A stretch of DNA of 64,000 nucleotides from contig CP085825.1 of assembly GCA_020809705.1 (NCBI GenBank), positions 6,386,001-6,450,000 on the forward strand, read 5' to 3'. Both the position numbers and the translations under genes were made by a program. The DNA is from Calonectria ilicicola. Taxonomy: Eukaryota > Ascomycota > Sordariomycetes > Hypocreales > Nectriaceae. Positions 46,401 to 58,976 of the stretch are shown here, one piece after another (within the stretch, counting starts at the first letter, position 1; every line of letters begins with the position of its first letter). The notes beneath the pieces are model-generated. The model ran no database searches, was not told the origin of the DNA, and worked only from the letters and a program-made list of their open reading frames with translations.

Positions 46401-49400
46401 GCCGTTGGTTGGTGCCGGGCGGGTGCCGTAATTATTATGCTGGGATGCAATTTGGACACGGAATCCCGTTGTATCCGGAGAAGACTGTTGCTGGTTCTGG
46501 GGTTGAACCTTTTGCTCCTGGTTTATTCAATATTGGCATCGGCATGGTATGGTAGTCACTCGAATGACAGGCGGTCCATCTCCCGAGATTCCCGCAGAGA
46601 CCCTTTCATAAAGCTGTGCTCTCCACCCAGCGACTAGGTCTTACTTTTTATGTAGGTTATTTATTTACTTTTCTTTTTTCTTCTGTGCGATGTAAGGTAC
46701 CCTGGGCTGCTGCTCCACGCTCCAGGGGGATTAGGAGTTGGGACCTTGGAGCATGGATGATGATGGGACAGTTGGCTGTCGGCATGCTGAGGCAGAGCAG
46801 TACATCTTCCCAGTACAAAGTCACTGATCGTCATTGTTATCGCGGTGCGATGTCCTGTGCTGTGCTATCGAATTGTGATTGTCGGCCAGCCAAGGGAAGC
46901 CCACCAGTGAAAGACGCTCGCTTGTCCCGAGATCGCCGTCGTACTGGATCACCGCGGACAGCGTACCCACATGTAGACGAGGCCCAACGAGAGAACAGAC
47001 AGCCCAGATTCACACCCCTCCCCCCGGTCTCCAGCTTTTCCGAAACCCACCAGCATCGCAACCTGGTCGCGGGCGGTGACGACATCGTTTCCAAGGGGGT
47101 GGGAAACAAAAGCGACAGAATCGGGACACCTTTCTTTAGTTGACAGCATGGCACTGTCGCGAGTAGCTAGGCTGGCCGTCAAGCGCTTTTGTTTGGCTTT
47201 GACTTTTCTGCAGCACCGGCAGGGCTTCCGGGGCTGGTCTGCGACTCCATCGCAAGTTGCGCAGTGTGTTTAATGCCGAGTTAAAAGGCTTATCGCTCTC
47301 GTTCCTGGTTTTTCATTTTTTGACCGGCGCAGCAGGCTGGAGTGAGACAGGCCAACTAGCCCGGGAGCAGCGAATCTCAGGGCCAAGCCAGACTCCGCTG
47401 GCTGACTGACACGGACAATGGCTTGGCCGCCGTGTTAGTTAGCGGCTTCGGTGCCCCGTGTAATGTTCGTGCATGTTCTTTTTTTGCCATGTTTCGTCCT
47501 GTCTAAGATGACTCGGACAGCTTGACAGAAGCGATCTGGACTTGGCTCGTTTAACTCCCCGATGTGTGTGTTTTTTTTATTGGTGTGTTCTGGGGATTCT
47601 TTGTGTTACCGGACTGTCTGTGCCAATGAGCTGGATGCGCTTGCGTCCAGGCATGCACATGCACTGCCTATACCACTTATTCACCCATTCAAGTTGAGGT
47701 TTCATTGTTCACCCGACAACATTACAGAGCCAAGTTTCCAGGCTGCCTTCTTTGTAATCATGTAGTTCCAGGGTTGAGGCTCGGGCCCCGGGACGATCAT
47801 TGTCAGCGGGCTCGTAAATTGGGCCTGTTCATTGACAATTTATCAAACCCCCGCCAGCCGCAACCGCCATGGCAAAAACCAGCCCAACGCCTAAACTCAG
47901 GTGCGGTGAGTGCAGCCCCCCTCTATCGTCTTTAGCACTGGACTGGATCGATTCCGCGTGGGCGCGCGCCTCTTGTGTGGGTGTCCTAATTAGTCTCCTT
48001 TTGCCCACCAGGTCCAGGTCACCACCTGTGTTGCACATCATCTTGGCGCGCTCGACGGTGGTTTCTTCTGGCGCGCTTCGACGATCACCATGATTGATTC
48101 TTTGATCGTGTGTGGGAATGGGTGTGTGTAGGTGTTTCCGTGTACCGTATCGTCGCCGTCGATCCTTGCTTCGCAATCGGCTCGCATCAGGCTCATACCC
48201 GTGAACGTCCGTACACGAGGCAGTCTGCTACACTCGGCCCATGTCAATCCATCCTCGTGCGGTTTAGCCCAGCCCAGCACCAGCCCGCCCGACCGTGGAT
48301 GTACTTCCTTTTAGCAGCACTCCCCCTCCCATCGCGAGTCACATCGCGCGCGCACCACACTGCTTTTTTCAGCTGTGGACGGGATCCGGCCACCTAGTAG
48401 AGCAGCAAAAGGGGGGGTTGATAGCTATCCAGCGCTGCAACCTTGAGCGCTTGATAAATGACTTGATAGATGATCATGATAATGTAGATACAATGTGCAA
48501 ACCGGGGCGACTGCTCCGCGTAGGTTCGGGACCCGGCAGGTACTCAAATCTTGTTCCTTCTTGGCACTTCCCTTTACGAGTCGAGCATTGTCCCGTTGGC
48601 AGCGGCCAGCCCTCAGCGACCAGCGCCCCAGCTCGAGAGGTCCAGGCCACCCAGAGACACAGCCCACACTGGACCTAGCGCCTAGCCTGGCCCGCTAGCA
48701 GCACGCCCCCTGGTCGCAGCAGTCGCACCTACTGCCGCCCCTCCCTTCCCTGTTCCCCACTCCTGCTGCAACTGGCAAGGGTCATGTACCCAAGTATTCA
48801 TACTCGGGACATCCTTCTTTCCTTCTGCTCCCAGCTGCTTTCATCCATCCAGCCACACGTTGGGCCTGCGCTGCACGGCACATTCCAGTTGATATACCTG
48901 CTTTGCCGCCTCGCATTTTGTCCTCGTTCTTTTACACCTTCTCTCCGCCGCTCACCATCTACCTCCAGCCTGCCTTCCAACCTCCTCAGTCTCTCGTGAT
49001 CCCATCCGCCAGCCGAAACCTTCCCTCTCTTTGACTTCCCCGTCTCTCGTTCGCTTGGTCTCGGGCTTTCTGTTTCTGGCTTGTCGGCGGGACCAGTCTG
49101 TGGGAAGCTTCTGCGCTGACCATCCGCTCGCTTTTGTGTTGGATTGGCTGGAATTGCATTCGACGCAATTGTTTGTTACTGGGTTGGACTCTCGATTGCC
49201 TGCTCTTACTGCCGAGTCGCCCACCACCACCTCGACTGTCGTTAGCCGGCTTTTGCAAATACGACTGCAACGCAGTTAACTTTCGCTCATCGACGACCTT
49301 TTCGTCCAGTTAACCTGGCTGTATCACCACACCCGATTCACCCTGTCACTCTCGATATCGAAGAGCCATACATAATTCGTGCTTGGCCCAAGACTGCTCT

Positions 49401-49699
49401 CTGCAGCTGCAGCATCCTTCGTGCCAATCTTGCGAGCGCCGACCTGATATGGACTTGACCAACTGAACGCCCCTCGGCCGTGTTATGTCGTGATTCACCA
49501 CGCACATTTTTTTCCTCCTCTCCGACCTCAGAAACCTTTGCGCCTAAGCTTTTATTACTAACAAGGTGCGTGAACAATCGCCAATCCGACCACCCATCGC
49601 TTATCGCCACAATTCTGGTCGCCAAACCACTGCTTGTCACATGGTTGCTGACATTTTGCAGCTTTTCCTGCCCTTCGCTCTCGAGAAAACATCTTCACC
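40441..49699. other. Very long divergent spacer, 9.3 kb
   Basis: This spacer lies between the minus-strand PI-PLC gene and the plus-strand WSC gene. Open frames are short and lie on both strands without domain signals. It contains many homopolymer runs (for example T at 42571-42584, A at 43050 and 44371). Two small ORFs deserve mention: 43945-44013 (22 codons, context ATCACCATGG) and a possible spliced 40-codon ORF at 47869-48097. From about 48780 the plus strand becomes pyrimidine-rich, consistent with the promoter and leader of the WSC gene. Confidence 0.5.
49566..49661 (+). other. Probable 5'-UTR intron of the WSC gene
   Basis: The donor GTGCGT follows ACAAG, a branch-like GCTGAC lies about 10 nt before the acceptor, and TTTTGCAG ends the 96-nt interval, 38 nt before the ATG at 49700. 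The surrounding sequence is C/T-rich leader. Confidence 0.5.
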
Positions 49700-51082
49700 A
49701 TGATTTCTATTCGTGGTAGCACCCAGACCGTGGGTGTTTTATTTCTTCTAGCAAGCTCCTGGTCTCCTTTGACCAGTGCTATCGATGTCGATATCTGTGC
49801 AAGCATAAACACAGGCACAACAGCGAAAAGTAAGGAGATCTCTATTCCACATCAAAGTAAAATTTGGCTGACCAATTTGTGCCAGACACCAGCATCTATC
49901 AGTCGAACGGTCTTTGCCACGATTGGTGCATCGACGACTATGCCTATGCCATCACACAAAACAACGCCTGTTGGTGCTCCAACTACGCCCCCGCCAAAGC
50001 CGATCGCGAGAGCACCAGCAGCTGCGACACAGCCTGCCCCGGCTATCCATCTGAAGACTGCGGTGGAGATGGTCTTTATGGTTATCTCTCTTTGGGCAAC
50101 GTCCAGCCCTCAGGAACACGAGGAGCTGATTCCTCAACAGCCACAGATGTAAGTTCCAATTTTTCTTATCAATTTTATCGATGATGTGATCCGCCTATTT
50201 GTATCGTGATCGGGCAAGTATTCCCGATGATTCCTTCATGACTTCCAAATATTGTTTTTCCATATGTATGCCTCATTGCCAAAATCAACTGCCCCAATTT
50301 CATGGTAAAGTTCCGAGACTTAACTGGCGGCTTCCTTCAGGCACAACCGACCGTGGTGATATCCAAGGTAACTGAGACGGTACAGAATACAGTGACTGTG
50401 GGCTCATCCGAGACGACGACTTCGACCAAAGATACCACTTCAGTATGACTTTCTCGACAAATGCGTGACATTAAAGAGCGGATCCCGGTTGTTATAATGT
50501 GCGCGATATGGAACGTGAAGCTGACACGTCGTTTAGGCCGAGAGTTCTTCTACAGCGGGTTCTAAATCTGATGTTTCGTCTTCTGCCGTACAGACCGTGA
50601 CGGCAGATGGAGTCGTCAAGACTGTCTATGTTGGCCCCACGGGCTCGGCGAACGCTGCAGGCGACACCACTGCAGTCAGCAGCAAGGATAGTGGCTTGAG
50701 CACGGGCGCAGTTGCCGGTATTGTGGTGGGCATTATCGCTGCCGTCATCGCTGGAGCTGGTGTAGCTCTGTTCTTTTGGTTCCGACGCCGCAAGCAGCGC
50801 AATGAGCAACAAGGTTTCCAGGATGATCCTAGCATCAGGGATAGCTCATCCGCCACCCGGCCTGAGATGAGCACCGCCGGAGTCTCTCCTGTGTCGCCTA
50901 ATGCGGCCAAGCGCAACAGTACTCTGCAGGTTGACCCACGAATGGATCCTTTCAAGCAGGGACTCTATGTGAGGAGTGGCAGTCATGAAAGTATCAACAC
51001 ACTTCGAGATGACCACGACTACTCGAGAAGAATCCAGGCGCCCAAGGTGTTAAGGGCAATGAATCCCGATCCCGATCCGTAA
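49700..51082 (+). CDS. WSC-domain single-pass cell-surface stress sensor
   Basis: Four exons, 49700-49829, 49886-50148, 50341-50442 and 50537-51082, encode 346 residues. Introns are 56, 192 and 94 nt, all GT-AG and in frame. A signal peptide (VGVLFLLASSWSPLTSA) leads into a WSC domain with eight cysteines: DICASINT, SNGLCHDWC, ACWCSNYAPA, SSCDTACPG, SEDCGGDGLYGY. The Ser/Thr-rich stalk (VTETVQNTVTV, SSETTTSTKDTTS) is expected to be O-mannosylated. One TM helix lies at about residues 222-246 (GAVAGIVVGIIAAVIAGAGV), followed by RRRK and a ~95-residue cytosolic tail. Yeast relatives (Wsc1-3) feed cell-wall stress to Rho1 and the PKC pathway. WSC domains may also bind glycan. The exon 1/2 join KNTSIYQSNG restores the domain's normal spacing. 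Confidence 0.95.
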
Positions 51083-53009
51083 TACTGGAAAGAGCGCACC
51101 GGCGTCGGTTTCCGGGCTTCATGACGTACACGACTTTCGCTTCTCCATATTACACCTTTTTCTACAAACTTTTGGGTTTTTGCATTTTGAGATACCAGGA
51201 AGGCGTTAGCAAATTTCAGGAAACATTGTATTGGGGGAAACAAATGGTATGTCCTCGCAGCTACTCGCGTGTGAGGCAATATAGGCACGTATATACGCGA
51301 GCACCAAAATAGGGATTGCTTCGATATCGTTATCGGCATGGTTATGAAAGGCAGCTGCCGACTGCCTCTTTCTTAGTTTTGAAGCCACGTCTAATGGCAT
51401 TCCGGCATGACGGCTAGAATAGGCAAATGTGAACGAGCCATTTGTGGCAGGACATGTTGGAGACACGATCAGATACGGTTGCACGAGCGTTTAGGATGCC
51501 TCAACGTCTGGATATAATGGGCCGTCGTTGTCATTCAAAGAGGGAGGCTTGGTTTGTTTTTGTACATAGAGAAGCATGGTCCGGACTCAGCGAAAAGTGA
51601 AATATATTTTTTTCCTAAGGAATCTTTAACTTGCCAAATTTTGGTTTGATTCTCACAAAGAAACATGAGGATGGGCCGAAGATATCGTCCCAGTTCCATG
51701 GTGCATTCGTTTGCATCTCAAAACGCTCCTGGGTGGCTTAGGCAACAAAGTGGTTTTTACTGTGACCAGTCCGATTACTTTCGCAACCCTTCAACAATTA
51801 ATAATAACGATAACGTAGTAGACCAACAATAAAAGCCAACTGCAGGAGATAAAATGACATTAATTAGTTTTTTTCTTATTTTATTTTATTTTTGAAAAAC
51901 ATCAATCTTTCATTTTTATTAATTTCTTTTCTTAGGTCTTCCTTGCTTGCACCACGACCTCTCCCTTGACCAATTCAATGACGATCCTCATTCCTAAGAT
52001 TCAGCCCCCGCTACGTTTCCCGAAACCGCGCGTGATTTCTTTACAGAAGGACTTGTCCCTTGGTTTCTCAAAAATTGAGAACATCTTGTGTGTACATCGG
52101 AGACAAGGTGAAGCCGGATACATATCACCACCCGATGTCTTGAGGTGAGGAAAACAATATGAGATTGTCCATCCGTCGCCTGAACTCACTCTGAGTGGAA
52201 AATCTTCTCGCCGTTTCGGCAGTCAACCTCTTTGGGCTCAAGGAGTGGGGACGAAAATATCTTCCCAAGAATTGCGAACCAATTCCTGAGCCACTCCTGG
52301 CAGAACTGATCGCCACAGTTGGCGGTAGCTTTAACACCATTTTTGTGGCACGCCAAGAATGTATGAAGTGAGAGTTATTTTACCAACGCGAAATTTCGCC
52401 ACATTTGGAACTCAGTTGCACAAACCAATGAGGCGTGGCCTTTGCTACTCGCATGCTGATGATTGCGACTGCATCAACAAGTACAAGAACGAAAGCAAGG
52501 CTGTTATTCACAGCTGCCCAATGCATGAGACTCTCGCCCTCCTTATCCCATATATCTCGAGATTCCCAAGAGTGACTGGTCCATTTCTCCGATGTGTTGG
52601 GTGATGGCGGATGGCTCAGACTCCTTATTTTGGGGAACAGGGTCCATTCAAGCCCTGAAAATTTAGGTGTCATGTACAGCTTTGACAGAGACATCGACGG
52701 CTGGTAGTAGTTAGAGGATGAGATATCTGAAAAGTATGGTTCTTCGCTGGGGGCCACTGGACACCGAAGACAGGAGGGTGTTCTGTGGATTCACCGCTAG
52801 ACGACAGCATCGGGTTCATCTTAAGGTTAAATGTCGATGAAGGGCTTGTATCATCCTTAAGAGGGTTGAATTGAAGAGATTGAGATGATTGTGGTTCTGG
52901 CGAAAATGTGATTTGGTCCAGCGCCGTGATGACGTCCGAGTGAGAATCATTCCACCCTTGTCCAACTTTCTTTGATTCAACAAATGAAGCCATATTTTCT
53001 CTTTTGATA
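51083..53009. other. AT-richer block, left part
   Basis: The 3' flank of the WSC gene is followed by AT-rich sequence, with T/A runs at 51850-51930. A minus-strand open segment at about 52670-52990 (ASFVESKKVGQGWNDSHSDV ...) is coding-like but I could not connect it. No complete gene is called. Confidence 0.4.
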
Positions 53010-53319
53010 TTATTCAACGGCGACTAACGTAGCAGAAGCCATGTTGACGGGTTGCAGAGGGATTGTGGTTACCGATCCAGTGGGATGATCATTTGGATCA
53101 ATGATTCCCACCGGTAGCGATTGGTTAAATGAAGCAGAGAACCGACGCTTGAAATCATCAATGAATGTAAAGAACACTGATGTGTCAAACAGAGGAACCC
53201 GCTGTGATGGTATCGTGATAGTCCTGGAGCGGTATTGTATGTAGTTGGTGTGATGATTGAGCCCGCGGACAATAGTAGTACCACCAGCCGGCGCGATGAA
53301 GAGGAGGAAGGGAAGAATT
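53010..53319 (-). CDS. Exon-like terminal segment of an unrecognised intron-rich gene
   Basis: After a CAG acceptor ending at 53320, a 103-codon frame runs to TAA at 53012-53010. The translation looks like folded protein (ILPFLLFIAPAGGTTIVRGL, RVPLFDTSVFFTFIDDFKR, GIIDPNDHPTGSVTTIPLQP) and its codons follow an RNY-like pattern. It has no ATG near its start, so it would be a last exon. A possible upstream exon ends at a GTTCTC donor in the phase that keeps frame (…PPTLRSY). I recognise no family. An open segment of this length can arise by chance in 10 kb, so the call rests on its protein-like character. Confidence 0.3.
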
Positions 53320-53586
53320 CTGTATCAAATCCGTGTATTCAAACGATTCGAATTTTATCTGCATATCCGCATTCTCTCAATAAGATGATAGTTAGTTATG
53401 GGGATGTTGGAGAACATATAGGATCTGAGCGTGGGAGGCTGACAAAGGTCGACGGAAACGAAACGCTGGTGCTCGTTTAGCTCGTCAACCAGTTAGTCTA
53501 GTTTCTGAGACGCAGATGATCCCTGGCGATTTGGCTGGTGCAATGCAGCTACAATACTTTTCTTCTCATCGAAGCAGTTCGATTTC

Positions 53587-54124
53587 TCATGGAACAACTC
53601 CATTTGCAGGCATTGGAAGAAATGAGTTTGCCTTGCAGCTATGCTGGATTTTCATATAGTCAAGGGCCCGTCTCAAACGAAATAGGCTCACATCTGCTGT
53701 CGTTGAGGAAAGGCTGGATACTAATTGGGATTTCTCGAAATGTCGAATCTGTTCTGCGAGAAAAAGGAAGATAGAAAGAACAAAGAGGGCCATATATTTA
53801 CCATAGCATCTCTTAATCTAAGCCAGGCATGGTTTGGAATATTGTGCCATGAATTGTGTCCTTCTGAGGTGAGAATTGATGTCTGATGAAAGAGAATAGA
53901 CCGGAGACATTTCCAGTGTTGTTGTATTTTGTCGTTCTATTGAGTACGCACCCATGGAATCCTAAAGTAGCTGATATACGGAGTTGTGAATATACTTGAC
54001 TGCGTGCCCCGCTCGAGACTACCGATTTGAAAGTAAGGTAGTTTTTATCTTCAGAGTCGACTGATCGACCACATGTCAGCCTTGCCGGTTCGCGGTGTGT
54101 TTTGTGTTCGTGAGCAAGGACAAA
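53587..54124 (-). CDS. Three exon-like segments joined in frame, unrecognised
   Basis: On the minus strand, open segments 54124-53996, 53936-53802 and 53748-53587 join in one frame over introns of 59 nt (GTATAT ... ATAG) and 53 nt (GTAAAT ... CAG), giving about 142 codons ending at a TGA. Readable stretches include SEDKNYLTFKSVVSSGARS, NDKIQQHWKCLRSILFHQTS, NSWHNIPNHAWLRLRDAM and IRHFEKSQLVSSLSSTTADV. The 5' end and start codon are not found. The segments may belong to the same gene as 53010-53319. I recognise no domain. Confidence 0.3.
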
Positions 54125-57100
54125 TCAAATGACCGTGCATTTTAGGCATCGGACGAGCTGATTAAACCATTATCAAGTTCTCAAAAAAATCTAGCGGTTG
54201 ATATGTGATGATGATGATATCCATGTTTAGGCATTGATGCTGATAGCAGGCACCGACACATGGAAAGGATGCCAAATAGGCTAGACCTAGCCGAACTAGT
54301 TGGCCAATGTGAGTGAGAGGGAAGGCGATTGGTTGCTGGGCCTGTGGATATTTGAAAAGGTTGAATCGCTTTGTTTTTCTGGTCAAACGTTCAACAATGT
54401 TGAATAAATGCTTTTGCTGCACTTGGTGCTTTCCCAGTCGATTGAGACGACGTGAGTGCGCGAACAGAAACTAAATTTTCCGGTGAAACAGGATAGACAA
54501 GAGGCTTTGATTCAGGCGAATAAAGGGAACGCGAAAGCTGCGTAACGCATCAGCCATTTGGGACAGCACTGTCCAATGCATTATCTCCTTGATGCTGTAA
54601 ACATTGGTGTTCGCCATATCTTCGTTTTTGGAATAGCAGGTGTGAGGAAGACGAGAATGCCACTTGTCGATTTTGCCGAATCATTGGCTACACGGAATTG
54701 CTTTTTTCTGGAATCGAGAGGTTGATTTCTCTCATATACATGAGTCTGGGCAAAGTTGCCGGTTTTGGTACGGTGAACATGGTGATGTTGCCCGGTGTGG
54801 ATCCGCTGTTATGTTCCGGTTTGGATCCATCAGTATCCTTTACCCGTAACGTCTTCTTCTACTCCATTTCTTAAAGGAAGGAAGGTGACCGAGCCCTGGT
54901 GCTGCCCATGATTTTCAGAGAGCTGAATAGCTCAAAGGCTGCCATGAGGACTTGGAGCCTAGGCTGGGTGCGGCTGTTTAGGTTCTGAGGAGTTTCTCGT
55001 CTTGTATAGACAGCAGGTTCGCGGGTTGGAAATTTTACGCAGCACCTGACTGGTTCCGAAATTCATTTCGTAACTGGTGTGATTATGGAGGTTGTTTCTA
55101 GGCTACGGGGACCTGTTCCGGCCCGTCCTTTTTCGAAGCACCCTTTAATTTTCGGGTGATAAATCAGGCCCGCGAATAACCAAAATAGTTTCGAGCCCAA
55201 GTGTTCCAAGGGGACGGCAGATATCGGGTGATTCCACGTTAGATTTGGGGGGCTTTCTCTCATGTTTGAGGGAGGCGAAATGATTCTGAGTCGTTAAATT
55301 GGACACCAGTAGATGTTATGGCGTGTTCCTGCTAATTGGCGAATCGCGGCTACTCACATCATAGGTGCCTAATTGAGTAGGGTCAACTCAATCAAACTAA
55401 GAGACTAAATTAGTCAAAAGAAATATAAAAAGAAAAGTCAAAATGCAAGGTGGGGTATCATACAATTTTTACTGCATAGACAGTGCCACCAATTTTATGC
55501 CTTGAAAGCCTGTTGCAGCTGGTCGTTTCTAGGGCTGGCTTTTTAGGAGTTCGTTGCCATCGCTGCGCTGGGCATGGCAATTGCAAATCATTGTGGTTCA
55601 TAACATACATGTTCTTTACCTTGCACAGCCAGCAAAATATTTGTTACGGAGTTAATCCATGACAAAGTTTATATGTATATTCCTCGGCGATGAAAGCAAA
55701 ACACAAGGTATTGAGATTATGATTGATATCGGCTAGTACCCCTGATCACAACAGGACTGGGTCGACGCAGGATCATGTCCCCATTTTTGGTTGGTTGAAG
55801 CACAAGTTTTCCAGGGCTTAAAGGGTGTCCTACTGCAGCAAGAACCGAATGTAACATGATTGAAGGGGTGGTTTTGTGCTAACAATTTATTGGTGGGAAG
55901 GTAGATCAGTTCTACGTTGCTGGTATGGGAGTCTTGGCGCGAGTGGAAATGGATTCTAAGCATTTTCGAGATGTGACCGGCATTAGAAGAAGTGTATAAA
56001 ACAAGTTGACTTTAGGATTGATCTCTTTGTAGAATCGGCTTCGCTCGCAACCGGTTTGTTAGCTTGACTGTATTGGTGGCAGTCTTTATGATCTTCGGAT
56101 TCTTCAGACTCTTCAGGTTCGTCGGACCCTTCGGAGTCGACACGCTCGTCAGACCCTTCGGGGTTTTCATGGATCAGGTCCTGAATACATTCGTTGGGTA
56201 CGGGGGTTGAATATTTCGCAGTAGAAATCAAATTCTGACATGAAACCGAACATAGTCACCATTATATTTAGAATGTAACTAAGTTCTTTCACCGGCAATG
56301 CTTCGGTCTTGCGTACGGTTTTTTGTACGACCTAGAAATGCCTTTTGGGTGATTGTGAAAGCAGGAATTCGAGAATTTCAATGGCCTGCAACTGCCGGAA
56401 ACATGACTGGCAAGAAAGTTGGCACCTGCTGAGGGGTTCTCATGTTGGGAACCGAGATAGTTCAGGCTAAAAAAGAGACACCTAGCGACCAGAATGATCG
56501 TTCTAGTTCCATGAGAGAGTCGACTCCCGCACGGAGCTCGATAGTGAGAGCTCCAGAGAGGAGCGGCGGTGATCATTCGTGAGTTCTATTCCTCAACCCA
56601 ACGCAACTGTGAGAGCCACCATATTATGTTAGATCAAATAAATTCGACGAGGAAGTATTCTATCGCTGATTTTTGTCCTTTTTGGTATGTATGAGGGTGC
56701 AAAAGGTTTTCCGAATGTGATGGTTTTGATTAATCGCTTTTGAGATATTCTTCGTTGCAGAACCAAGACAGTCCGCAACTAGTGCAGAGCGTCAGCTGAG
56801 CTTCTTCATCAGATGCACCGCAGCCACTGCACTGTCAAGGTTACTGCTTGAGGATAAATTAGTCCCTGTTGACTTGGGCGCGGCCTGGGTGGACCGATTC
56901 TCTAGCTTAGGATTACCCTTGACGTAATGGCAAAACAGTTGAGTTTCTGGAGTGCGGATTCTGAAATATGATATTTGGATCATTGCGCACAGCTGCCCAT
57001 TCGCGGCGAGATATTTCTTTCCCTCTTGCCAATGGCCCTAACGACAAGAAAACGCCAAATCAGGGACCGGGGCAAAGTATTCATGCGTTCATATATTGCT

Positions 57101-58060
57101 AGGGCTTCGAAGCTTCTGGTATAGAGTGGAGACTAACATCTCGCCCTCTCGTAGACCGATAGCTCCAATATTGGTGAGGTGGCTTGCTCAGTGTGCTGAT
57201 GAACAAGAACGGCAAATTATGCTCTACCTCTGTCGTTCTTGAAGGAGTGCCTGGAAAGTTTTTGGGCATGTTGTCTGAAAGACGGCGCCCTAAAGGCCGG
57301 TTATGAAAGGAGCTTTGTATTGTCCTAGTATGTGAGGCGAAATATTCCTAATCATCTTCCTTCTGTAGTTGCTTGCGTTTAGCGTAGCCAGCGATCCTGT
57401 CGGCTCGGGACTGAGGCTGGGGTTGGCTTCTCGTTTTGGTGCTCATTTTGCCATTGCAATATCAGGTATTTCGGTCGAAGCAGAATATTTCATTGGCGGG
57501 AATAAAAAGTTTTTTGGCTCCTGGGGAAGTCATCTTTTCATGGATGAAAAGTGCTTCAGGCAAACTAAATGTGCCTTATGGTGTAATGTCATGAAGCCGA
57601 TGTGGACTTCGCTAGAGTTCTTTCATGTTCAACTATCAGGAAGTCTTCCCAATTATAGTGCCAAGGTGGTTTACTCGTGTGGCACTTCCATTTATACAAA
57701 GTCGTTTACATCCTGAAGATGTGCGACACGAATGTATGTGGAGAAGAAGTCGCCCGTTTAGCCCATGTCCTTGAGACTGATGAGATGACACTGTCATATG
57801 TAACACTCCATGTAATCGAGTTTGTCTGGTTTCACAACCAGTCCAATCTGAGCCCACTGTTAGCAGTTTGGCCCATTCATTTGAATTAAATTGTGACAGA
57901 GCGGATATTAGAAATTTGAAATCCGAATCCCCCACCGCATTTCCTCATTTTCCCACATAAACATGATGGGATGGGTGAAGTGTATCAAGCTGGGCCTCCC
58001 GACGTCAAGGTTGGCGAAACGGGAAATTTAGGTGCATAAACCGACGTTGCATCACATTCT
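54125..58060. other. AT-richer block, centre: no resolved gene
   Basis: This region holds only short frames. Several minus-strand pieces look coding-like (for example about 57636-57900, DSDFKFLISALSQFNSNEWA; and an acidic Ser/Glu/Asp repeat tract at 55983-56231, EGSDERVDSEGSDEPEESE). Splice signals also occur on the plus strand (about 57330-57367), so no structure is preferred. Confidence 0.35.
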
Positions 58061-58976
58061 TCAATTGCCCCAAACATGCAAGAGCTTTGTTTGGTTCATG
58101 CCGGAAACACCCATGGCTCGAAATGACTTGTTTCTGTTTGTATGTCCTTCTTTGCCGAGCGGTAACGGGGTTTTGGAGTGGTGTGTGCCGAAAATAATGG
58201 CCTTTAGAGGCTGTTGAAACACGTCAAAAAGGCCTCTGTTTGCTATAGTGGTAGGGGGCGAGCAGTGGTACAGGTGAAATAACATGTACTGCGGAGATAT
58301 TTAGAGCGGGAGGGAAAGGATCCCAGATCAAAGTGTTAATAGTTTGTCCCGTGAGCTTGGTTACTCTGGTCTGAAACCACCTAGTTATATCATGATTTGT
58401 GAAAGGATTTCAGAGCCTTATTGGTTGCCAGTGATGTCAAAACCAGCTCAAATTGTCCCCGTGCCACTATACCTGAGACAGTTATTGTCCAGACACATCT
58501 GAGTTGTCAAGCTGTATCTGGAGAGAGAAGAGACCAGGGAAACCCCAGACATTCGGCTGGTGATGTGAAATGAATGATATTGTGTTGGTGAACACCCCCC
58601 AGAAGCTCGGCAGATTTCGAGTCGGGGAGGCGTGCACGAGACCCGCCTCGTAACTGGTCGGGGTGTTGTCAACTCAGAGAACGTGGATGGATTTTGACCA
58701 AAGTGCATTTTGAGTTAAGCAGGTACGGGCCGAACAACCCTTGGTGTTGTTGTAGAGTGTAGGCATAGAATGGCCCTTCTTCATATGTCTGCTAGGAGCT
58801 CATGATCCCACTGATGAGGCATGTCTTCGGACGATAGGCGAATTTGAACGGGCCCACTGCAGAGATACGGTAAAGGGCCCTGATATCATGGATTTTGGAA
58901 TCTTGGAATCCGCCTTGAAAGTTTCGGTTACTTCTGGATATATCCATAAGTTCTGGTCGGATGCAACCTGCTCGGC
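58061..58976 (-). CDS. Chain of exon-like segments, unrecognised
   Basis: Starting after a CTTTCAG acceptor at 58977, an open segment reads AEQVASDQNLWIYPEVTETF and SGPFTVSLQWARSNSP. After a CTCCTAG acceptor, a second reads QTYEEGPFYAYTLQQHQG. Further down, a segment ending MCLDNNCL at a GTATAG donor (58472) joins over a 92-nt intron to a 16-nt micro-exon (58380-58365). This joins over a 76-nt intron (GTAACC ... CGCAG) to a 76-codon last segment, 58288-58061 (YMLFHLYHCSPPTTIANRGL ... KLLHVWGN, TGA). The last two joins are in phase. The middle of the chain (58480-58700) has competing frames and may hold another intron or a 1-nt frameshift. Confidence 0.25.
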
